NCBI GenBank assembly: GCA_023231425.1
Contig: JALNVI010000055.1
Span: forward strand, 1 to 18,727
DNA: 18,727 nt
Direction of reading: 5' to 3'
Source of the DNA: Desulforhopalus sp.
Lineage (GTDB): Bacteria > Desulfobacterota > Desulfobulbia > Desulfobulbales > Desulfocapsaceae
Below the pieces are notes generated by a model. It was not told where the DNA came from. It made no database searches and saw nothing but the letters and a program-made list of their open reading frames with translations. Below are positions 7,633 to 14,624 of this stretch, piece after piece. The position numbers and the translations under genes were made by a program. Positions within the stretch are counted from its first letter, which is position 1. Every line of letters begins with the position of its first letter.

Positions 7633-8895
7633 GTGAAAATCAAGGCTCTTAAAGGCTTCAAGGATATTCTTCCTGGTGAAGTTGAACTCTGGCAAATATT
7701 GGAGAATACTGCCCGGGCTGTCTTTGAGCAATATAACTTCCATGAAATTCGTGTGCCTGTTCTAGAAGAGACTGCTCTCTTTCAGCGCGCCATCGGTGAT
7801 ACTACCGATATTGTTGAGAAGGAGATGTACACCTTCGTTGATAAACAGCAGACTCTGCGCCCGGAGGGAACGGCTTCCCTGCTCCGCAGCGTGATTGAGA
7901 ATGGTCTGCTGGTGCAGAAGCCGGTCCAGCGTCTCTTCACCATCGGACCGATGTTTCGCCACGAGCGCCCGCAGAAAGGACGTCTGCGCCAGTTTCATCA
8001 ACTGGATATTGAGGTGATCGGCAGCAAAAGCCCGCTGCTGGATACTGAGCTTATATCCCTCGCCGCGCTGCTCTTTTCTGAACTCGGCATAAATGTCAGC
8101 CTGGAGCTTAATTCCCTTGGCTGCCCGAAATGCCGCCCCGCCTACCGCGAGGCGCTGCTGGCCTTTATCAATGAACGTAAGGATAAACTCTGTTCTGACT
8201 GTCAGCGCCGCAGTGAAACCAATCCGTTGCGGGTGCTGGATTGCAAGGTTCCCGAAGATCGGGCGCTGATGGCCAATGCCCCGTCCATTCAGGACTGGTT
8301 GTGTGAGGAGTGCGGAGAGCACTTTAATGTCGTGCAGCAGGGTCTGGAAAGGCTTGGCATCCCTTTCCGTCTGAACAAATTTATGGTGCGGGGTCTTGAT
8401 TACTACTGCCGTACCACCTTCGAATTTCTTACCAGTGACCTCGGTGCCCAGGCTGCGGTTGCCGCTGGTGGACGTTATGATGGTCTGGTAGAGCTGCTCG
8501 GTGGTCCGGCGGGAACTCCCGGAATAGGTTTTGCCATGGGGATGGAACGTATTGTTCTCCTTATGCAGCAGTCGGGGCAGGACTTTCAGGAATCAATTGA
8601 ACCCCTCGATATTTATATCGCTGGTCTCGGTGACCACGGGCAGAAAGAAGCCTCCCGTCTCGCCTGGGAACTGCGTCAGGACGGTTTCAGTGTCGGCCTG
8701 GATTATGAAGGACGCAGCCTGAAAGCACAGATGAAACTGGCCAACCGGGAGAACGCCACCTTTGTTTTCATCATTGGTGATGACGAATTGGCTCTTGGAA
8801 AAGGTGTCCTGCGCAATATGCGTGACCGCGATGCCGAACAGATGGAACTGGAGCTGAAAGCAGAGGCCTTCCATTTCCTGGATGATCTGCTCTGA
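7633..8895 (+). CDS. hisS: Histidyl-tRNA synthetase
   Basis: Class II aminoacyl-tRNA synthetase charging tRNA-His in the cytoplasm. Expected motifs are present: KGFKDILPGE at the N-terminus, RPEGTASLLR, motif 2 FRHERPQKGRLRQFHQLD, the histidine-binding RGLDYYCRTTFEF, motif 3 GIGFAMGMERI, and a C-terminal anticodon-binding domain. The start chosen is the GTG at 7633, because AAGGAG lies six bases before it and the protein then begins MKIKALKGFKD, as family members do. An upstream in-frame ATG at 7594 would add 13 unconserved residues. The 420 residues are normal. aspS follows after 87 bp, almost certainly in the same transcript. Confidence 0.96.
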   Translation: MKIKALKGFKDILPGEVELWQILENTARAVFEQYNFHEIRVPVLEETALFQRAIGDTTDIVEKEMYTFVDKQQTLRPEGTASLLRSVIENGLLVQKPVQRLFTIGPMFRHERPQKGRLRQFHQLDIEVIGSKSPLLDTELISLAALLFSELGINVSLELNSLGCPKCRPAYREALLAFINERKDKLCSDCQRRSETNPLRVLDCKVPEDRALMANAPSIQDWLCEECGEHFNVVQQGLERLGIPFRLNKFMVRGLDYYCRTTFEFLTSDLGAQAAVAAGGRYDGLVELLGGPAGTPGIGFAMGMERIVLLMQQSGQDFQESIEPLDIYIAGLGDHGQKEASRLAWELRQDGFSVGLDYEGRSLKAQMKLANRENATFVFIIGDDELALGKGVLRNMRDRDAEQMELELKAEAFHFLDDLL

Positions 8896-8982
8896 GTTCT
8901 CAAATTATAAAAATATAGAAAATTTTTATACGGGAAGACGGGCTGGCCCTCCTTCCTGCAACACTCAACAAAAAACAGGCTA

Positions 8983-10776
8983 ATGGAATCACTCGGAAAT
9001 TTACGTCGCACGCATCATTGCAATGCGCTTGGTAAGGCGGATATCGGCAAAGAAGTTGTCCTGATGGGCTGGGTTCTCCGGCGGCGCGACCACGGTGGTG
9101 TCATTTTTATCGATTTACGTGACCGTGAAGGTTTGACACAGATCGTGTTTAATCCGGAGATTAATCCTGAAGTGCATGCCAGGGCACATCAGCTCCGTTC
9201 CGAGTGGGTACTTGCCATTCGGGGCCACGTTGAGAGGCGTCCGGGAGACATGGCCAACGAGAAGCTGGGCACCGGTGAGATTGAGGTGCTGGTTGATGAC
9301 CTGCGAATCCTCAACTCCAGTGAAACTCCACCATTTCCTCTCGATGAAGAGGTTGAGGTTTCCGACAACCTGCGCCTGCAGTATCGCTATCTTGACCTGC
9401 GGCGCCCGGAGATGGCTGCCAATCTGATAATGCGTCACAAAGCGGTGCAGACCGTGCGCAATTATCTCAACGATCTCGGCTTTCTCGACATCGAAACGCC
9501 GATGCTCACCAAATCCACTCCGGAAGGGGCGCGGGACTACCTTGTGCCGAGCCGGGTGAACGCCGGGAAATTTTTTGCACTGCCACAGTCTCCGCAGCTC
9601 TTTAAACAGCTGCTGATGATTGCCGGCATGGACCGCTATTATCAAATTGTGAAATGCTTTCGCGACGAAGACCTCCGTGCTGACCGTCAGCCGGAATTCA
9701 CCCAGATCGATATGGAGCTGAGTTTCGTTGATGAGGAGCAGATTATTGAGATCAATGAAGGTTTGATTCAGACTCTTTTCAAGGCGACCCTTGGTCTCGA
9801 TTTCCCCCCGCCTTTTCCGCGTATTACCTACGCTGATGCAATGAACCGTTTTGGTACTGACCGCCCCGACATGCGTTTCGGCATGGAGCTGGTGGATCTC
9901 AGTGAGATCGCTGCTGGTTGTGGTTTCAAGGTCTTCCGCGGGGTGGCAGACAGTGGTGGTGCTGTGCGGGCCATCAACGCAAAAGGTTGTGCCACCTTTT
10001 CACGCAAAGAGCTGGATGATTTCACCGGCTGGGTTACACAGTTCGGTGCCAAAGGACTTGCCTGGGTAAAAATGAAGGCCGGTGGCGAATGGCAGTCCCC
10101 GATTGCCAAATTTTTCACCGATGAGGAGCGCGAGGCGATTGCCACAGCCCTCGACGCTGAAGAGGGGGACCTGCTCTTCTTCGGTGCAGATGCGCAGAAG
10201 ATTGTTTACCAGGTGCTCGGTGAGCTGCGGCTTGAGGTTGCCCGTCGTCTTGGCCTGCTGAAGAAGGATGAGTTCAATTTCGTCTGGGTCACAGACTTTC
10301 CCCTCGTCGAGTACGACGAAAAAGAGAAACGTTACCAGGCCGTTCATCACCCCTTCACCTGTCCGCGAGAGGAAGATATGGACAAGCTGGAGAGCGATCC
10401 CGGTCATGTCCTCAGCCGGGCCTACGACCTTGTGCTCAACGGCACTGAGATTGGTGGCGGTTCCATCCGTATCCACCGCACGGATATTCAGAGCCGTGTC
10501 CTCAATCTGCTCGGGATCGGCAAAGAAGAGGCCGATGAAAAATTTGGTTTTCTGCTCCGCGCCCTTGCACTTGGCGCACCGCCCCATGGCGGTATTGCCT
10601 TTGGTCTTGACCGTTTGATGATGATCCTTACCGGCAGTGATTCGATTCGTCAGGTCATCGCCTTCCCTAAAACACAGAAGGCGACTGATCCGCTTACGGA
10701 TGCACCTTCAGCGGTTTCGCGCAGGCAGCTCACCGAGCTGCATATCCGCCCGGACTGGAAGGAAAAAGAGGTCTGA
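8983..10776 (+). CDS. aspS: Aspartyl-tRNA synthetase, probably non-discriminating (Asp/Asn)
   Basis: Bacterial-type AspRS of 597 residues: N-terminal OB-fold (about 15-110), catalytic core with TPEGARDYLVPSR (179-191), FALPQSPQLFKQ (198-209) and motif 2 CFRDEDLRADRQPEF (225-239). A GAD insertion follows, then motif 3 GGIAFGLDRLMM near the C-terminus. In the OB-fold the signature is RRRDHGG, with histidine 37 where discriminating enzymes such as that of E. coli have leucine. This His is associated with non-discriminating AspRSs that also charge tRNA-Asn for GatCAB amidation. The ribosome-binding site (AGG four to five bases before ATG) is modest. A strong terminator follows the stop. Confidence 0.96.
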   Translation: MESLGNLRRTHHCNALGKADIGKEVVLMGWVLRRRDHGGVIFIDLRDREGLTQIVFNPEINPEVHARAHQLRSEWVLAIRGHVERRPGDMANEKLGTGEIEVLVDDLRILNSSETPPFPLDEEVEVSDNLRLQYRYLDLRRPEMAANLIMRHKAVQTVRNYLNDLGFLDIETPMLTKSTPEGARDYLVPSRVNAGKFFALPQSPQLFKQLLMIAGMDRYYQIVKCFRDEDLRADRQPEFTQIDMELSFVDEEQIIEINEGLIQTLFKATLGLDFPPPFPRITYADAMNRFGTDRPDMRFGMELVDLSEIAAGCGFKVFRGVADSGGAVRAINAKGCATFSRKELDDFTGWVTQFGAKGLAWVKMKAGGEWQSPIAKFFTDEEREAIATALDAEEGDLLFFGADAQKIVYQVLGELRLEVARRLGLLKKDEFNFVWVTDFPLVEYDEKEKRYQAVHHPFTCPREEDMDKLESDPGHVLSRAYDLVLNGTEIGGGSIRIHRTDIQSRVLNLLGIGKEEADEKFGFLLRALALGAPPHGGIAFGLDRLMMILTGSDSIRQVIAFPKTQKATDPLTDAPSAVSRRQLTELHIRPDWKEKEV

Positions 10777-10801
10777 CAGCGATTTTTCAGTGTTTTCCCG
10801 A

Positions 10802-10833
10802 GCCCGGGCACCGCAAGGTGTCCGGGCTTTTTT
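10802..10833 (+). terminator. Rho-independent terminator after aspS
   Basis: An 11-bp stem, GCCCGGGCACC (10802-10812) with GGTGTCCGGGC (10817-10827), contains a single G-T pair and is closed by a GCAA tetraloop. Six Ts follow. It lies 25 bp after the aspS stop and ends the hisS-aspS transcript. Confidence 0.93.
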
Positions 10834-10866
10834 GTATCCATCGGAATTAAAATGGGAAGGGCGTAA

Positions 10867-10990
10867 AAGGGGAGACGGGAGACAGGAAAAAGCAAAAGGC
10901 GGGGAGACACTTTTTTTACCGCGAAGAACGCGAAGGAACGCGAAGAAAAGCGGGAAGGGGGAGAAAGGAAAAAGCAAAAGGCGGGAAGAC
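10867..10990 (+). repeat. Purine-rich repeat patch downstream of aspS
   Basis: Noncoding stretch of almost pure purine on this strand. A 24-bp unit beginning GGAAAAAGCAAAAGGCGGG occurs at 10885-10908 and 10967-10990 with one mismatch. Between them are three tandem CGCGAAG-type units (10920-10946). The left edge has two GGGAGAC units like the tandem tract at 13611-13640. It resembles intergenic repeat debris; open frames across it are low-complexity and not credible genes. Confidence 0.7.
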
Positions 10991-11033
10991 AAAGACCGGG
11001 CAGCCAGCGGAATAGACTGAAAACGCGAAATCT

Positions 11034-11122
11034 TTTGTCGTTCCGTCTTTTGCAGGAACAGCTTGAAACAGTCTCATCCCCACAACGTCTGCCATCGGGT
11101 TTTGTTGCCCTGCTTTTTCCTG
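11034..11122 (-). repeat. R2 repeat, copy A (inverted relative to copy B)
   Basis: Read on the minus strand, this 89-bp segment begins CAGGAAAAAGCAGGGCAACA and ends AAAGACGGAACGACAAA. It matches copy B at 13638-13718 over its first 60 bases at roughly 85% by eye, diverges in a short middle part, and matches again at AAAGACGGAAC. The two copies point in opposite directions and enclose the permease-aminotransferase operon. The rest of 10991-11172 shows no gene. Confidence 0.75.
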
Positions 11123-11172
11123 CCTCCCTCTTTGTCTTTTTCCATAACTTTAAATTCTGAAAGAGGTGTGCG

Positions 11173-12327
11173 TCAGCTCTGCAGAAAGGTGCGCAGTCTG
11201 CGGAGTGCCTCTTCGATCTCGGCAGAAGAGCCGGTACAGGCGAAACGGACATGGCTTTCGGCCTGGTGGGTCCCGAAATCTTTTCCCGGGGTGATTGCTA
11301 CTCCGGCGTTCTCCAGCAGGGCATAACAGAAACCCATGGAGTCATCAGAGAAAGCGGAGCAGTCGGCATAGATATAGAAAGCTCCTTCAGGAACGGCGGG
11401 AATGGAAAAGCCAAGTTTGCGCAGACCGGCGAGGAGCAGGTCCCGTCGTTTTTCAAAGGTTCGGCGACGTTCCTCGAAAATGGCGGTGCAGTCGCTCTCC
11501 AGGGCCCGCAGCGCCATGTACTGAGAAAGTGAAGGCGGGGAGATAAAGAGGTTCTGTGTCAGTCGGGTGAGAGGTTGAATCAACTCCTCCGGCACGACCA
11601 TCCAGCCCACCCGCAGTCCTGTCATGCCATGGTATTTGGAGAAACTGTTCAGGACAATGATGCGGTCGCTGAGGGCAAGCGCCGTGCAGCTCGGGCGGCC
11701 GAAAACCAGCTTGTGGTAGATCTCGTCAACGATTAACACCCCGTCGTTTTTCTCCACAACCTGAAAGATTTTTTCCAGTTCGGACTCCTCAAGGAGTGTC
11801 CCGGTTGGATTGGAGGGAGACGCAACAATAACCCCCCGGGTCTGCGGGCCCCATGCCGCTGCCACTTTCTCTGCAGTCAGTTGAAAGTTGCTCCCGGCAT
11901 CCACCGCCACAAGCTTTGGCACCGCGCCGAAGGTGAGTATAAAGTGTTTGTTGCAGGGATAGCAGGGGTCGGTCATCAGTACCTCTTCCCCGTTATCAAA
12001 CAACACCCCCACCACGAGCTGCAGTGCCCCGGAGGAACCGGGAGTGATAATTACCCGTGACGGATCCACCGTTACGCCGTAATCGGCATAATATCCGGCC
12101 ACTGCCTTTCGCAGTTCCGGAATGCCGGTGGCTGCCGTGTAGTGGGTCCGTCCGGCGTCAAGTGCGTCGTGGCCCGCCTGTTTGACCTCTTCCGGCAGTT
12201 CAAAACCGGGTTCCCCGACCTCCATGTGGATAATGGAACGGCCCTCCGCCTCAAGTTCTTTTGCCCGGGCGAGCAGTTCCATGACGTAAAAGGGTGCGAT
12301 TCCTTTCATGCGTGCTGCTGTTCTCAT
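11173..12327 (-). CDS. PLP-dependent aminotransferase, class I/II (fold type I)
   Basis: Aspartate-aminotransferase-superfamily enzyme of 384 residues. It shows the cofactor-binding TPGSSGALQLV, the SPSNPTGTLL loop holding the conserved Asn, VDEIYHKLVFG (Asp and Tyr contact the pyridine ring), the Schiff-base lysine in SFSKYHGMTGLRVGW, and near the C-terminus HVRFACTGS with the substrate-carboxylate arginine. The amino-acid specificity cannot be read from sequence. The start at 12327 is chosen because its ATG forms an ATGA overlap with the stop of the upstream permease gene and has an AGGA site about eight bases before it. The preceding 42 in-frame codons overlap the permease gene. It is followed by repeat R2 copy A. 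Confidence 0.9.
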   Translation of the reverse strand: MRTAARMKGIAPFYVMELLARAKELEAEGRSIIHMEVGEPGFELPEEVKQAGHDALDAGRTHYTAATGIPELRKAVAGYYADYGVTVDPSRVIITPGSSGALQLVVGVLFDNGEEVLMTDPCYPCNKHFILTFGAVPKLVAVDAGSNFQLTAEKVAAAWGPQTRGVIVASPSNPTGTLLEESELEKIFQVVEKNDGVLIVDEIYHKLVFGRPSCTALALSDRIIVLNSFSKYHGMTGLRVGWMVVPEELIQPLTRLTQNLFISPPSLSQYMALRALESDCTAIFEERRRTFEKRRDLLLAGLRKLGFSIPAVPEGAFYIYADCSAFSDDSMGFCYALLENAGVAITPGKDFGTHQAESHVRFACTGSSAEIEEALRRLRTFLQS

Positions 12328-13460
12328 GTGTTTTTCCTGCTGGTCTGAGTTTTTTTGTTTTCCGGTGGTTGCACGGAGCCTGTCTTTTTGGCGGGCAGCG
12401 CGTTCTCTACTTTGGGAAGGTATTCGCGGAAGACCTCTCCATAGATCTCCCACAGAGTAATAAAGAGGGCGGTGACGATGGGGCCGATGATGATGCCGGG
12501 CAGACCGAACATGGAGAGGCCGCCGAGGGTGCCGAAGAGGACGAAGAGTTCGTGCATTTCCGTATCCTTGCCGACGAGTCTCGGGCGGACAAAATTGTCA
12601 AGATTACCCGCAACGAGGCCGCAGAGGATGAGCAGAACGGCGGCGTTAAGATAACGGCCGGTGAGCAGCATGATGAGCAGTGCCGGGAACCAGACAAGTG
12701 CTGTTCCCACTGCGGGAATGATCGAGGAGACAGCCATCAGCGAACCCCAGAAAATTGGGCCTTTAATGCCGCAGATGGCGAAGGCTGTGCCGCAGACAGT
12801 CCCCTGCATCAGTCCTATAATTACTGTCCCTTTGAGCGTAGCACGGGTTACCGAGGTGAAACGGCGCAGCAGGCGGCGCTCGCTGCCGTCATCAAGGGGC
12901 AGGAAGTAGAGAACCTTCTCCAGCAGCAGATTCCCCGTATTGAGGAAATAAAACATCACATAAAACATGATTATGGCGGAGAAGAGGGCGTTGATCGTCA
13001 CCCTGGAAAAATCGGTAAGGGTATTGATGAAGAACGTGGAGAGGGTCCCGACCAGCTCACCGGCCTTGCGCAGTATAACATCGCGGTAGGGGAGAAATTC
13101 GTGGTAGAAAGGGAGCTTTTCCAGCCAGTGGGCAGCAGAGGAGGGCTGGTCGATAAAACTCTGCACCCAGGGGGTTACCGACTGGCTGATGCTGATTGCC
13201 TGTCCTGCCATCATGGTGGCGAGAATGGAGAGCGGAATGACAAGGAGTAAAATAATGCCGAGGAGGGTTGTAACCGTTGCCAGCGTGGAGCGCCCTTTAA
13301 AGAGAGTAATAAGCCTGCTGTGCAGCGGTTTAACCAGTGCCGTCAGCAGCGCTGCCATGAAGATGGCCATGAGAAACTGCCCGATCATCTTCAGGAAAAG
13401 GACGGTGATGAAAAGAAGCAGACCGATAAGGGTCAACCGTATGATTGTTTCCTTTGTCAT
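12324..13460 (-). CDS. AI-2E family transporter (UPF0118/PerM-type permease)
   Basis: Integral inner-membrane protein of 378 residues with about seven or eight hydrophobic segments: a pair near the N-terminus (about 10-50), one near 65-90, and a block from about 150 to the C-terminal third. It has the family's long extracytoplasmic stretch after the third segment and the glycine/proline-rich GGLSMFGLPGIIIGPIV motif near residue 325-341. Members export autoinducer-2, act as Na+/H+ antiporters, or have unknown substrates; nothing here decides between these. The tail after about residue 355 is short and basic. Its stop overlaps the aminotransferase start (ATGA). The ribosome-binding site is poor. 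Confidence 0.88.
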   Translation of the reverse strand: MTKETIIRLTLIGLLLFITVLFLKMIGQFLMAIFMAALLTALVKPLHSRLITLFKGRSTLATVTTLLGIILLLVIPLSILATMMAGQAISISQSVTPWVQSFIDQPSSAAHWLEKLPFYHEFLPYRDVILRKAGELVGTLSTFFINTLTDFSRVTINALFSAIIMFYVMFYFLNTGNLLLEKVLYFLPLDDGSERRLLRRFTSVTRATLKGTVIIGLMQGTVCGTAFAICGIKGPIFWGSLMAVSSIIPAVGTALVWFPALLIMLLTGRYLNAAVLLILCGLVAGNLDNFVRPRLVGKDTEMHELFVLFGTLGGLSMFGLPGIIIGPIVTALFITLWEIYGEVFREYLPKVENALPAKKTGSVQPPENKKTQTSRKNT

Positions 13461-13483
13461 TTTTGTGTTCAGCGGGTGGAGAA

Positions 13484-13603
13484 TCAGTAGAGGTCAGAAG
13501 GGGAGTTTATCTCCCCATCGATCAGGTTGCCATCCTCTGCGTTGCAGCGGATCTTGTTGTGCAGATGGACTGGATTTTCGGGCGTTATTTGGGTGAAGTT
13601 CAA
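13484..13603 (-). pseudogene. Orphan ORF tail fused to repeat sequence
   Basis: Immediately upstream of the permease (23-bp gap) a minus-strand frame encodes a protein-like end, NPVHLHNKIRCNAEDGNLID and about ten more residues, then TGA. Going upstream, the frame enters the GGAGACA tandem tract and R2 copy B within 40 codons. The only plausible native start is a TTG at 13603 without a ribosome-binding site. It looks like the C-terminal remnant of a gene cut by the repeat, or a very small gene. I do not recognise the sequence. Confidence 0.3.
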
Positions 13604-13610
13604 GAGAAAA

Positions 13611-13640
13611 AGGAGACAGGAGACAGAAGACAGGAGACAG
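13611..13640 (+). repeat. GGAGACA tandem heptamer tract
   Basis: About four consecutive 7-bp units (GGAGACA, with one GAAGACA) abut R2 copy B. Similar units occur at 10870-10886. Short tandem arrays like this can change copy number by slippage. Confidence 0.8.
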
Positions 13641-13718
13641 GAAAAAGCAGGGCAGCAAAACTCGATAACATCCGTTGTGAGATGAAACTGCTGCTTTTGT
13701 GAAAGACGGAACAGCAAA
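13638..13718 (+). repeat. R2 repeat, copy B
   Basis: This 81-bp segment begins CAGGAAAAAGCAGGGCAGCA and ends AAAGACGGAACAGCAAA. It is the inverted partner of copy A at 11034-11122. The first 26 bases differ at only two positions. Unlike copy A it is preceded by the GGAGACA tandem tract. Confidence 0.75.
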
Positions 13719-13729
13719 AAAAAATTATT

Positions 13730-13812
13730 GCCAACGAAAAAATACTCTAACCATGCGAAAAAAAGGCATTTTATAGAGAGAAGCTTTCGTATGTTTCGCG
13801 TGTTTCGTTGGC
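13730..13812. repeat. Short inverted repeat GCCAACGAAA / TTTCGTTGGC
   Basis: A perfect 10-bp inverted repeat (13730-13739 and 13803-13812) encloses an AT-rich 63-bp segment with further CGAAA-type units. It lies between R2 copy B and R1 copy 3, with no gene. It adds to the repeat cluster covering 13604-14033. Confidence 0.6.
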
Positions 13813-13873
13813 CATCCAGCCTTTATCTTACTGTTTTTTGCTTTTCCCTTTCTCCATTTTTCTGTCCTCCCTG

Positions 13874-14033
13874 CCTTTGAATCCACCAATACAAAAATGT
13901 AAATGGTATACTCATCTTCTTTGTTAAGTCAAAGATGTATCCCCGGAGGTCTCCGATATCAATTTATACCTGCGGTATACGTCTCTCCTGTGCCTTGGAT
14001 ATGAACGAATAGAGGTTGTTTCAAGGTACCCCT
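13874..14033 (+). repeat. R1 element, copy 3 (degenerate left end)
   Basis: The right half is clear: CTCCGATATCAA, TATACCTGCGGTATAC, GGATATGAACGAA and the terminus TTTCAAGGTACCCCT. The left end (CCTTTGAATCCACCAA, near 13874) is degenerate and seems to have extra bases before TCATCTTCTTTGTTAAGTC. It shares its short centre with copy 1. It lies between the divergent permease and yciA genes. The downstream gap to yciA (14034-14168) holds only a possible second degenerate terminus, ATTATTCAAAG at 14065-14075. Confidence 0.75.
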
Positions 14034-14168
14034 ATGTAGTTTACAGAAGGAAATTTACAATTATATTATTCAAAGTCCTTACTATATATGGTTACTGGAA
14101 AGAATGAAAGAGTGCCTGACAGGAACTTTTCTTCATCTCTACACATTTTTTGACTTCGAGTGAACTTT

Positions 14169-14624
14169 ATGAATGAGAGTACAGCACAACACGACAGGAA
14201 GCTTCCCGAGAGGCCTAAGGGAGAACTGATTCTCCGCACCATTGCCATGCCTGCCAATACGAATCCCTCCGGCGATATTTTCGGCGGCTGGATTATGTCG
14301 CAGATGGATATCGCCGGAGGCATGATGGCGCGGGAGCTGACGGGAACCCGTATTGTCACTGTAGCGGCGGACAGCATCGTTTTTATCCGCCCGGTACGGG
14401 TGGGGGATACGGTGTGCTGCTACGGTAGAATCCTGAAGGTGGGGAAAACCTCCCTGACCATCAACCTTGAAGTCTGGGTGCGACCGGGGCTGCCTGAGAC
14501 GGGGCGGCCCGAGCACTACCTTGTCACCTACGCCGCCATGACCTATGTCTCTGTGGATGGGAACGGCAAAAAACAAATGGTGAACCACGAGCGGATTGAG
14601 GGTTTTGTCTCGGCGTTCTCCTAA
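14169..14624 (+). CDS. yciA: Acyl-CoA thioesterase, YciA-type hot-dog fold
   Basis: Hexameric hot-dog thioesterase that hydrolyses acyl-CoAs in the cytoplasm. It closely follows the YciA pattern: GELILRTIAMPANTNPSGDI, then FGGWIMSQMDIAGG, VTVAADSIVFIRPVRVGDTVCCYGRI and SLTINLEVWVR. The NPSGDIFGGW segment forms the CoA and active-site region. The 151-residue length is typical. The ATG at 14169 is preferred over an in-frame GTG nine bases upstream, because the only purine-rich site (GAG at 14158) is eight bases from it. The TAA stop overlaps the stop of the convergent hydrolase gene. The gene lies between two inward-facing copies of the R1 terminal sequence. Confidence 0.93.
   Translation: MNESTAQHDRKLPERPKGELILRTIAMPANTNPSGDIFGGWIMSQMDIAGGMMARELTGTRIVTVAADSIVFIRPVRVGDTVCCYGRILKVGKTSLTINLEVWVRPGLPETGRPEHYLVTYAAMTYVSVDGNGKKQMVNHERIEGFVSAFS

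Noticed and set aside
10650..11252. 200-codon minus-strand frame across the aspS end and repeats
   Set aside because: It overlaps the aspS C-terminus, the terminator and low-complexity repeats; composition is that of the repeats.
12294..13250. 318-codon open frame opposite the permease
   Set aside because: Charged, repetitive translation (many Glu, Asp, Gly) that mirrors a membrane protein read backwards; no start signals.
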